Assembly: GCA_018067325.1 (NCBI GenBank)
Contig: JAGPUU010000477.1
Coordinates: 1-6,237, forward strand
Direction of reading: 5' to 3'
DNA: 6,237 bases
From: Amphritea sp.
GTDB lineage: Bacteria; Pseudomonadota; Gammaproteobacteria; Pseudomonadales; Balneatricaceae
Numbering within the stretch: the first letter of the stretch is position 1; every line of letters begins with the position of its first letter. The position numbers and the translations under genes are program-made. Of the stretch, positions 1-5,958 are shown one piece after another. The notes under the pieces are model-generated. The model had not been told where the DNA came from. It ran no database searches and worked only from the letters and a program-made list of their open reading frames with translations.

Positions 1-37
1 ACTCAATAAAAAAGGCTATAACGCTTTTTCGAGCAAG

Positions 38-53
38 CGACGCAGTCGCGTCG
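38..53. repeat. Small GC-rich inverted repeat (hairpin) in leader
   Basis: Two perfect 6-bp arms, CGACGC at 38-43 and GCGTCG at 48-53, flank a 4-base loop. An overlapping alternative pairing, GCGAC at 37-41 with GTCGC at 45-49, is also possible. No T-tract follows on either strand, so it does not look like an intrinsic terminator. The flanks repeat TCGAGC (29-34 and 51-56). The segment could be the edge of a dispersed intergenic repeat or the tail of an upstream unit, but nothing in the window decides this. Confidence 0.4.
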
Positions 54-69
54 AGCTACGAACGATCCC

Positions 70-89
70 TATACGTCATTTGACGTATA
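70..89. promoter_or_regulatory. Perfect 9-bp inverted repeat, candidate operator upstream of urtA
   Basis: TATACGTCA at 70-78 and its exact reverse complement TGACGTATA at 81-89 are separated by only two bases (TT). A third half-site, CGTCA, occurs at 96-100 and forms a second, wider repeat with TTGACG at 80-85 (TTGACG, 10 bases, CGTCAA). The 2-base gap is too short for a stable RNA hairpin loop, so a binding site for a dimeric regulator is the more natural reading. It lies about 130 bp before the urtA start, a plausible position for a regulator of the operon. The protein that would bind is unknown. TTGACG resembles a sigma-70 -35 box, but no matching -10 box was found at 16-18 bp. Confidence 0.5.
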
Positions 90-205
90 CGGCTGCGTCA
101 ATCACCCCATACCGCAGTGCAGCAAATTTCCCAATAATGACTAAGTGAATTTCATAAGGCCCGGGACTTAATTCAATCCGGCTAAAGAATTGAAACTTAA
201 CCTCA

Positions 206-213
206 AGAAGGGA
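206..213 (+). promoter_or_regulatory. urtA ribosome binding site
   Basis: The purine-rich stretch AGAAGGGA lies 7 bases before the ATG at 221. It is a good Shine-Dalgarno match at normal spacing and fixes this ATG as the urtA start, since the encoded protein begins directly with a signal peptide. Confidence 0.7.
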
Positions 214-220
214 AATAGAT

Positions 221-1507
221 ATGAAGATAAAACATCTGGTTTCAGGTATGGCGCTTGCGTTGAGCGCGTCGGTACTGAGCGCTAGCGCGATGGCTGGCGA
301 TACCATCAAAGTAGGTGTACTGCACTCTCTTTCCGGTACGATGGCGATCAGTGAAACGACTCTGAAAGATACTGTTCTGATGATGATTGAAGAGCAGAAC
401 AAGAAGGGTGGTTTGCTGGGCAAGCAGCTTGAGGCGGTGGTTGTTGACCCTGCTTCAAACTGGCCTCTGTTTGCGGAAAAGACCCGTGAGTTGCTAACGA
501 AGGATGAGGTTGATGTTATTTTCGGCTGCTGGACTTCCGTTTCGCGTAAGTCTGCGTTGCCGGTGCTTGAAGAACTGAACGGTCTGATGTTCTACCCGGT
601 TCAGTATGAGGGTGAAGAGTCTTCTAAAAACGTATTCTATACCGGTGCTGCGCCAAACCAACAGGCGGTTCCTGCGGTTGATTACCTGATGAATGATATC
701 GGTGTTGAGCGTTGGGTATTGGCGGGTACTGACTATGTTTACCCACGTACGACTAACAAGATTCTTGAAGCTTACCTGGTCGCTAAAGGTGTAGCCCCTG
801 AAGATATCATGATCAACTACACACCTTTCGGTCATTCTGACTGGCAGTCTATCGTTTCCGATATCAAAAAGTTTGGCGCTGAAGGCAAGAAGACGGCGGT
901 AGTCTCGACTATCAATGGCGACGCTAACATTCCTTTCTACAAAGAGCTGGGTAACCAGGGTATCTCTGCTGAAGATATTCCTGTTGTTGCATTCTCCGTA
1001 GGTGAGGAAGAGTTGTCGGGTCTGGATACTAAGCCTCTGGTCGGTCACCTGGCTGCCTGGAACTACTTCCAGAGTGTTGAAAGCGATGCGAACACTGCCT
1101 TCATCTCTAAGTGGAAAGAGTTCACTGGCGATGAAAAGCGTGTAACTAACGACCCAATGGAAGCGACTTACATCGGTTTCCAGATGTGGACTCAGGCAGT
1201 TGAAAAAGCCGGTTCTACTGAGGTTGATGCGGTTGAGCAGGCGATGATTGGTCAGGAAGCTGAGAACCTGACCGGTGGTACCGCTTACATGAACAAGAAC
1301 CACCACCTGAGCAAGCCAGTATTGATTGGTGAGATTCAGGAAGATGGTCAGCTTGAAGTGGTTTGGGAAACTGAAGGTGTTGTACCCGGTGATGCTTGGT
1401 CTGACTTCCTGCCAGGTTCTAAAGACCTGATTGCAGATTGGACGGCGCCTGTCTCTTGCGGTAACTACAACACTGTCACTAAGACCTGTTCTGGTCAGGA
1501 TTACTAA
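221..1507 (+). CDS. urtA: Urea ABC transporter, periplasmic substrate-binding protein UrtA
   Basis: This protein binds urea (in some members also short-chain amides) in the periplasm and delivers it to the UrtB/UrtC permease. It has 428 residues, normal for the family. Residues 1-25 form a Sec signal peptide: K2 and K4, a hydrophobic core at 6-21, and the likely cleavage ASAMA|GDT after A25. The mature part is a type-1 two-lobed binding protein related to LivJ and AmiC (Peripla_BP_5-like). It shows the start typical of UrtA, IKVGVLHSLSGTMAISE (29-45), followed by DPASNWPLFAEK (75-86), IFGCWTSVSRK (99-109), YPVQYEGEE (124-132) and SVGEEEL further on. Two cysteines near the C-terminus (C413, C423) could form a disulphide in the periplasm. 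Codons look strongly biased to GGT, CTG, AAC and TAC, consistent with high expression. It is the first gene of the operon, separated from urtB by 152 bp with hairpins. Confidence 0.96.
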   Translation: MKIKHLVSGMALALSASVLSASAMAGDTIKVGVLHSLSGTMAISETTLKDTVLMMIEEQNKKGGLLGKQLEAVVVDPASNWPLFAEKTRELLTKDEVDVIFGCWTSVSRKSALPVLEELNGLMFYPVQYEGEESSKNVFYTGAAPNQQAVPAVDYLMNDIGVERWVLAGTDYVYPRTTNKILEAYLVAKGVAPEDIMINYTPFGHSDWQSIVSDIKKFGAEGKKTAVVSTINGDANIPFYKELGNQGISAEDIPVVAFSVGEEELSGLDTKPLVGHLAAWNYFQSVESDANTAFISKWKEFTGDEKRVTNDPMEATYIGFQMWTQAVEKAGSTEVDAVEQAMIGQEAENLTGGTAYMNKNHHLSKPVLIGEIQEDGQLEVVWETEGVVPGDAWSDFLPGSKDLIADWTAPVSCGNYNTVTKTCSGQDY

Positions 1508-1533
1508 AATCTAACGCTTAGGTTTTTTAAAAA

Positions 1534-1557
1534 GCAGGCTTCTATTCAGAAGCCTGC
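1534..1557. terminator. Perfect 10-bp hairpin between urtA and urtB
   Basis: GCAGGCTTCT at 1534-1543 pairs exactly with AGAAGCCTGC at 1548-1557 around the 4-base loop ATTC. On the + strand the stem is followed by ATTACTCA, with no U-tract, so full termination of urtA transcripts is unlikely. A run of T6A5 (1523-1533) precedes it. Read on the - strand the same stem is followed by TTTTT, the form of a good intrinsic terminator for leftward transcripts. For the operon, the likelier roles are a 3' stabiliser or RNA processing block protecting urtA mRNA, or partial attenuation that keeps UrtA above the membrane components. The structure is seen directly; its role is inferred. Confidence 0.7.
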
Positions 1558-1596
1558 ATTACTCATAGGCCAAGATTTATCTAAAGAGTTCTTCAT

Positions 1597-1620
1597 AAAA
1601 CGCTTTGAATAAAGTGTTTT
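1597..1620. repeat. Second, AT-rich hairpin before urtB
   Basis: AAAACGCTTT at 1597-1606 pairs with AAAGTGTTTT at 1611-1620 around the loop GAAT. All ten positions pair in the + strand RNA if one G-U wobble is allowed. The 3' arm ends in TTTT, so it weakly resembles an intrinsic terminator, but the stem is AT-rich and no further T-run follows. A self-complementary AAGCGCTT lies just downstream at 1624-1631. It could act with the stronger hairpin at 1534-1557 to reduce read-through into urtB. Confidence 0.4.
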
Positions 1621-1647
1621 AACAAGCGCTTATCTGCCTTACCCGAA

Positions 1648-1653
1648 CGGAGA
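1648..1653 (+). promoter_or_regulatory. urtB ribosome binding site selecting a GTG start
   Basis: CGGAGA, with GGAG at 1649-1652, lies 7 bases before the GTG at 1660. This is the only good Shine-Dalgarno site here. The next in-frame ATG encodes M59, well inside the protein and after the signal peptide, so the GTG start is well supported. Confidence 0.7.
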
Positions 1654-1659
1654 TCCCCC

Positions 1660-3267
1660 GTGAATTATTTTATTAAGATCTGTAGCTGCCTGTTGGCTTT
1701 GTTGATCAGCAGCAGTGCGCTGGCTGAACTACCTTCTGCCGCACAGCAACCGCTCTTACAAGAGCTAACAACGGTGAAACTGAGCAAAACATTGCCCGTT
1801 TTACAGCAGCTGGAAGCGAGTGAAGGGGCGGATATGCTGCCTCTGTTTAAGACGTTGTTAGGCGGCAACCTCTATTTTGTTAGAGAGGATGGTCGTCTGC
1901 TGGGGAAGTATAAAGCGCAAGGTGCGACTCTCTATGCCGATCTTTTTACCGGTGAAAAGCTTGTCGATCTGACTAAGAAACAAGTGAAGAAGATCAAAGT
2001 TAATAACAGATTGCGCGGCTATCTGGGTGAGGCTATCGCCCGGATTCAACTGAATAACTCAGACTCTGACGTCAGAGCTGAAGCGGTACGTTCACTCTTC
2101 TCTGATCTGGATGCAAATACGATTGAATTGATTCGCACCGCACGGCTGGATGAACAGAGTCGTTCGGTGCAGGACGTGATGGATGTCGCGCTGGCACTGT
2201 ACAGGGCTGATAATTCGGACGATGCAACTGAGCGACTACAGGCGGTGAAAGATTTGCAGGGCAGTCTTGAACCACCGGTGCGTAACCAGTTAACGAAGCT
2301 GGCTGAGAATGACCCTTCCCGCAGTGTACGTAAAGCGGCGCAGAAAGGTTTGGATAAGATTGCCAAGCAGGCCGAGATGTATAGCTTTGTGAATCAATTG
2401 TTCTTCGGCCTGAGTCTGGGGTCTGTCTTACTGCTGGCCGCTATCGGTCTGGCGATCACCTTCGGCGTAATGGGGGTTATCAACATGGCCCACGGCGAGA
2501 TGATTATGCTGGGTGCTTACACCACCTATGTGGTGCAGCTGTTATTGCCCGAGATGATTGAATACTCGCTTTGGATCGCGGTGCCAGCGGCCTTTATTGT
2601 GTCGGGTCTTGTGGGGATTCTGATTGAACGTCTGGTGATTCGCCATCTGCATGGCCGGCCACTGGAAACACTACTGGCCACCTTCGGTATCAGTCTGATT
2701 CTGCAGCAGTTGGTGCGTACAGTGTTTTCTCCCCTCAACCGTCAGGTGGCAACCCCTGACTGGATGAGCGGCTCTATTGAGATCAACCCACTACTGAGTC
2801 TGACCCTTAACCGTTTATATATTGTCGCCTTTGCGCTGTTGGTCTTCATGATTCTGTTAATCGTGCTGAAGAAAACCTCGCTGGGTCTGAATGTTCGCGC
2901 CGTGTCTCAAAACCGGGATATGGCCAAAGCGATGGGTATCCGTACCGATCGGGTGGATGCCATGACCTTTGGTCTGGGCTCTGGTATTGCCGGTATCGCC
3001 GGTGTGGCCCTGAGTCAGCTGACGAACGTGGGCCCTAACCTGGGGCAGGCGTACATTATCGACTCCTTTATGGTGGTGGTGTTCGGCGGTGTGGGTAACC
3101 TTTGGGGGACGTTGGTCGCCGCCTTTACCCTGGGTATAGCGAACAAGTTTATCGAGCCGGTTACCGGTGCGGTGCTGGCCAGTATTCTGGTATTGGTATT
3201 TATCATTCTGTTTATTCAGAAACGTCCTAAAGGGCTGTTTCCGCAGAAAGGGAGGGCAGCAGAATGA
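1660..3267 (+). CDS. urtB: Urea ABC transporter, permease UrtB with periplasmic N-terminal domain
   Basis: This is one of two membrane subunits forming the urea channel in the inner membrane (LivH-type, BPD_transp_2 family). It has 535 residues and a GTG start. Residues 1-22 are a signal peptide with likely cleavage SSALA|ELP. Residues 23 to about 242 are a soluble, probably periplasmic domain, partly helical and HEAT-like (SDVRAEAVRSL at 136-146, SRSVRKAAQKGLDKI at 220-234). The permease part starts at about 243 and has roughly eight hydrophobic segments. Family motifs are GVINMAHGEMIMLGAY (272-287), the cytoplasmic coupling region RAVSQNRDMAKAMGI (413-427), VVVFGGVGNLWGTL (472-485) and the tail QKRPKGLFP (520-528). 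The permease alone would be about 290 residues, so the extra length is the N-terminal domain, which I recall as common in proteobacterial UrtB. Its function is unknown to me. The gene overlaps urtC by 4 bp. Confidence 0.95.
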   Translation: MNYFIKICSCLLALLISSSALAELPSAAQQPLLQELTTVKLSKTLPVLQQLEASEGADMLPLFKTLLGGNLYFVREDGRLLGKYKAQGATLYADLFTGEKLVDLTKKQVKKIKVNNRLRGYLGEAIARIQLNNSDSDVRAEAVRSLFSDLDANTIELIRTARLDEQSRSVQDVMDVALALYRADNSDDATERLQAVKDLQGSLEPPVRNQLTKLAENDPSRSVRKAAQKGLDKIAKQAEMYSFVNQLFFGLSLGSVLLLAAIGLAITFGVMGVINMAHGEMIMLGAYTTYVVQLLLPEMIEYSLWIAVPAAFIVSGLVGILIERLVIRHLHGRPLETLLATFGISLILQQLVRTVFSPLNRQVATPDWMSGSIEINPLLSLTLNRLYIVAFALLVFMILLIVLKKTSLGLNVRAVSQNRDMAKAMGIRTDRVDAMTFGLGSGIAGIAGVALSQLTNVGPNLGQAYIIDSFMVVVFGGVGNLWGTLVAAFTLGIANKFIEPVTGAVLASILVLVFIILFIQKRPKGLFPQKGRAAE

Positions 3268-4436
3268 GCGGTTTCATGAGCAAGTTTATGAGCTTTTCTA
3301 GAATTAATGGTGACAGCAAGGTAGCCCCTTTTGTGGTGCTGCTGCTGACAGTCACGGTGCTGGCATCGGCCTGTAACCTGCTGCTGCCATCGGACTCAAT
3401 ATTCTATGTGTCCACCTATACGATCACCCTGTTAGGTAAGTATCTCTGTTACGCCATGCTGGCGCTGGCGGTGGATGTTATCTGGGGCTACTGCGGCATT
3501 CTTAGCCTGGGGCACGGCGCCTTCTTTGCGTTAGGCGGTTACGCCATGGGGATGTATCTGATGCGTCAGATCGGTGATCGGGGTGTCTACGGTAATCCTG
3601 ACCTTCCTGACTTTATGGTGTTCCTCAACTGGAGTGAAATGCCCTGGTTCTGGCAGGGCATGGACCAGTTCTGGATCGCCATGCTAATGGTGCTACTGGT
3701 ACCGGGTCTGTTGGCCTTTGTGTTTGGTTGGCTGGCATTTCGCTCCCGGGTAACCGGTGTATATCTGTCGATTATGACTCAGGCGCTGACCTACGCACTG
3801 TTGCTGGCTTTTTTCCGTAACGAGATGGGTTTCGGCGGTAACAACGGGCTGACTGACTTTAAAGATATTCTGGGTTTTGATCTGCAAGCGGATAGCACCC
3901 GGGTCTCGCTCTTTATCATCACGGCGCTGCTGTTATGCGGGCTGCTGATATTGAGTAAGAAAATCATGCAGACCCGCTTCGGCAAAGTGATTATCGCGGT
4001 GCGTGACGGTGAAAGCCGGGCCCGCTTCATCGGCTACAAAACGGAGAACTACAAAGTTTGGTTGTTTGTGTATTCGGCGATGATTGCGGGTATTGCCGGT
4101 GCACTTTATGTGCCCCAGGTGGGCATTATCAACCCGGGTGAATTCTCACCGATCAACTCTATTGAGATGGTTATCTGGGTAGCTGTGGGGGGGAGGGGAA
4201 CCCTGATCGGCGCGATTATTGGCGCGATTTTGGTGAACTACGCCAAGACTAAATTTACGGCGATTATGCCGGATGGTTGGTTGTTCGCACTGGGCGCGAT
4301 GTTTGTACTGGTGACCCTCTATCTGCCAAAAGGTTTGATGGGGTTGTGGGAGCAACTTAAAGAGAAACAACAGCAATCTAAAAATCAGAGCGGGAATGAC
4401 AGTCCTAATGAAAAAGCTGAGGAGGGCCACGCATGA
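3264..4436 (+). CDS. urtC: Urea ABC transporter, permease UrtC
   Basis: This is the second membrane subunit (LivM-type), partner of UrtB in the inner-membrane urea channel. It has 390 residues. Hydrophobic segments lie at about 20-42, 52-75, 77-100, 136-158, 163-184, 214-231, 266-283, 298-327 and 335-356. Family motifs are GILSLGHGAFFALGGYAMGMYL (78-99), GFGGNNGLTDF (189-199), the coupling region VIIAVRDGESRARFIGYKT (242-260) and VGGRGTLIGAIIGA (308-321). The C-terminus (about 364-390) is a charged, glutamine- and glutamate-rich, probably disordered cytoplasmic tail. GGAGGG at 3251-3256 lies 7 bases before the ATG, which shares ATGA with the urtB stop. In-frame Met codons at residues 5 and 9 are possible alternative starts but lack that spacing. 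A run of seven G (4187-4193) falls in the GGRGTL codons. Confidence 0.95.
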   Translation: MSGFMSKFMSFSRINGDSKVAPFVVLLLTVTVLASACNLLLPSDSIFYVSTYTITLLGKYLCYAMLALAVDVIWGYCGILSLGHGAFFALGGYAMGMYLMRQIGDRGVYGNPDLPDFMVFLNWSEMPWFWQGMDQFWIAMLMVLLVPGLLAFVFGWLAFRSRVTGVYLSIMTQALTYALLLAFFRNEMGFGGNNGLTDFKDILGFDLQADSTRVSLFIITALLLCGLLILSKKIMQTRFGKVIIAVRDGESRARFIGYKTENYKVWLFVYSAMIAGIAGALYVPQVGIINPGEFSPINSIEMVIWVAVGGRGTLIGAIIGAILVNYAKTKFTAIMPDGWLFALGAMFVLVTLYLPKGLMGLWEQLKEKQQQSKNQSGNDSPNEKAEEGHA

Positions 4437-5263
4437 GTATTTTAGATAGCACCCGTGATGCGATGCGTCGGGATCAGGTTTGGTCGTTTCTGCAGGAACA
4501 TGAGCAGAAGGTGGATATCTCCCACCAGGTCCTGCTTTATGTTGAAGGGCTTAATCTTAGCTTCGATGGTTTTAAGGCATTGAATGATCTGAATCTTTAT
4601 ATCAATGACGGTGAACTGCGTTGCCTGATCGGCGCCAACGGGGCGGGTAAAACCACCCTGATGGATGTGATTACCGGTAAAACTCAGTGCGATAGTGGTT
4701 CCGTCTATTTTGGTCAGTCGATCAACCTGCTGGATAAAGACGAAGCGGAGATCGCTCAACTGGGCATCGGCCGCAAATTCCAAAAACCGACGGTATTTGA
4801 AGCCCATACGGTGATGGATAACCTTGAGCTGTCACTGAAGAGTAATAAGTCGGTACTGCCAACGCTGTTGGCGGTACTCAACGGTGAAGAGTATGACCGT
4901 ATCGATGAAGTGCTGGAAACTATTGGTCTGAAAGGCGAGCGAATGATGCTGGCCGGTTCTCTGTCCCACGGGCAGAAACAGTGGTTAGAGATAGGCATGC
5001 TGCTGATGGCTAACCCTAGGTTGCTGCTGGTGGATGAGCCGGTGGCGGGCATGACAGTACAAGAAGGCGAACGCACCGCCGAACTGCTGACCTCGCTGGC
5101 CGGTGAACGCACGGTGGTGGTTGAGCATGATATGGAGTTTGTCCGCAGTATCGCTCAAACCGTGACTGTATTGCATCAGGGTTCTGTTCTGGCGGAAGGC
5201 TCGATGGATGAGATACAGAATAATCAGGATGTGATTGAAGTGTATCTGGGAGAAGCACCATGA
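4433..5263 (+). CDS. urtD: Urea ABC transporter, ATP-binding protein UrtD
   Basis: This cytoplasmic ATPase (LivG-type) is expected to pair with UrtE and drive urea import through UrtB/UrtC. It has 276 residues. A polar N-terminal extension (about 1-33) precedes the ABC fold; I recall such extensions in UrtD. ATPase motifs: Walker A GANGAGKT (67-74), Q-loop FQKPTVFE (116-123, Q117), signature LSHGQKQWLEI (177-187), Walker B LLLVDEP (197-203, catalytic E202) and switch histidine H232 in VEHDM (230-234). The signature reads LSHGQ instead of LSGGQ, which I recall as usual for UrtD. The start shares ATGA with the urtC stop, with GGAGGG at 4421-4426 six bases upstream. LivG is the nearest alternative assignment. 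The LSHGQ signature and the urt/ure context favour UrtD. Confidence 0.95.
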   Translation: MSILDSTRDAMRRDQVWSFLQEHEQKVDISHQVLLYVEGLNLSFDGFKALNDLNLYINDGELRCLIGANGAGKTTLMDVITGKTQCDSGSVYFGQSINLLDKDEAEIAQLGIGRKFQKPTVFEAHTVMDNLELSLKSNKSVLPTLLAVLNGEEYDRIDEVLETIGLKGERMMLAGSLSHGQKQWLEIGMLLMANPRLLLVDEPVAGMTVQEGERTAELLTSLAGERTVVVEHDMEFVRSIAQTVTVLHQGSVLAEGSMDEIQNNQDVIEVYLGEAP

Positions 5264-5955
5264 TCAGTATTAAAAACGTTACTCAGTTTTATGGTGGCAC
5301 GCAGATTCTCTGGGATCTCAATCTGGATATTAAGCCTGGGTCCTGTACCTGCATTATGGGGCGTAACGGGGTCGGTAAAACCACCTTGCTGAAATGCATC
5401 ATGGGGCTTTTACCGGTCAAAAACGGTGAGATCTTGCTGGAAGGTGAGCCGCTGCAGAACAAGAAAGCTGAGTTTCGAGCGCCTGCTGGCATCGGTTATG
5501 TGCCTCAGGGACGGGATATCTTTCCACTGCTGACCGTTGAAGAAAATCTTAAGGTAGGTTTACCCATCCGAAAGGATGGTGCAAAAGAGATACCGGAAAA
5601 GATTTTCGAACTGTTTCCCGTCTTAAAAGAGATGTTACAGCGTCGTGGTGGCGACCTGTCGGGTGGCCAGCAACAGCAGTTGGCGATTGGTCGCGCACTG
5701 GTATTGGAGCCAAAGGTCTTGATTTTGGATGAGCCCAACGAAGGGATTCAGCCGAACATTGTTCAACAGATCGGTGAGGTCATTTTAAAGCTCAACAAGG
5801 AAGAGGGGCTTACCGTGATTCTGGTCGAACAAAAACTGGGTTTTGCGCGCCGAGTAGGAGAGGAGTTTCGACTGGTAGAAAGAGGCCGTGTTGTAGCCAG
5901 TGACCGGATGGATAACCTCAGTGAAGAGCTGATCCGTCAGTACCTGGCGGTATAA
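5260..5955 (+). CDS. urtE: Urea ABC transporter, ATP-binding protein UrtE
   Basis: This is the second cytoplasmic ATPase (LivF-type), expected to form a heterodimer with UrtD below the UrtB/UrtC channel. It has 231 residues, normal for the family. Motifs: Walker A GRNGVGKT (34-41), Q-loop VPQGRDIFP (81-89, Q83), canonical signature LSGGQQQQLAIGRAL (133-147), Walker B VLILDEP (153-159, E158) and D-loop NEGIQP (160-165). The switch position is glutamine (Q191 in LVEQKL) instead of histidine, which is usual in LivF/UrtE proteins. The final segment ELIRQYLAV is family-typical. The ATG shares ATGA with the urtD stop, and GGGAG at 5248-5252 lies 7 bases upstream. Only 3 bp separate its stop from ureD, so the urease genes are probably on the same transcript. 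Confidence 0.95.
   Translation: MISIKNVTQFYGGTQILWDLNLDIKPGSCTCIMGRNGVGKTTLLKCIMGLLPVKNGEILLEGEPLQNKKAEFRAPAGIGYVPQGRDIFPLLTVEENLKVGLPIRKDGAKEIPEKIFELFPVLKEMLQRRGGDLSGGQQQQLAIGRALVLEPKVLILDEPNEGIQPNIVQQIGEVILKLNKEEGLTVILVEQKLGFARRVGEEFRLVERGRVVASDRMDNLSEELIRQYLAV
5946..5950 (+). promoter_or_regulatory. Weak ureD ribosome binding site inside the urtE end
   Basis: GGCGG lies 8 bases before the ureD ATG and within the last urtE codons. It is a poor Shine-Dalgarno match compared with the GGAGG-type sites before urtC, urtD and urtE. ureD translation may therefore depend on ribosomes finishing urtE, or may simply be lower. Confidence 0.35.
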
Positions 5956-5958
5956 ACG

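Noticed and set aside
8..29. A-run (8-13) and T-run (25-29) around GGC and CGC, resembling a bidirectional terminator.
   Set aside because: Only the A/T bases and two G-C pairs with a bulge can pair. The stem is too weak, and no upstream gene is visible to end there.
80..113. Sigma-70 promoter built on TTGACG at 80-85.
   Set aside because: The -35 match is good, but the bases at 16-18 bp spacing (around 102-109) are C-rich with no TATAAT-like box. The hexamer is better explained as part of the inverted repeat.
179..193. Possible sigma-54 promoter, with GGC at 180-182 and TTG at 190-192 at the right spacing.
   Set aside because: Nitrogen control would suit the operon, but the nearly invariant GC of the -12 element reads GA, and the -24 element lacks the leading T and the CAC part. 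The match is too poor to call without a mapped start.
76..423. Open frame on the - strand across the leader and urtA start (115 codons).
   Set aside because: The protein resembles no family, it is mostly antisense to the urtA signal-peptide region, and no ribosome site or neighbour supports it.
494..1306. Long open frame on the - strand opposite urtA (270 codons).
   Set aside because: It lies wholly within urtA, its translation shows no recognisable family, and it is explained by the strong codon bias of urtA on the other strand.
1605..1633. Possible internal promoter for urtB, TTGAAT with GCTTAT 17 bases later.
   Set aside because: The -10 element matches only three of six consensus bases and the region overlaps the second hairpin, so the evidence is insufficient.
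221..5955. Branched-chain amino acid transporter (livKHMGF) as an alternative identity for the operon.
   Set aside because: The proteins are related, but the UrtA motifs (FGCWTSVSRK, YPVQYEGEE), the LSHGQ signature in UrtD, the long UrtB and the adjoining ureD all point to urea.
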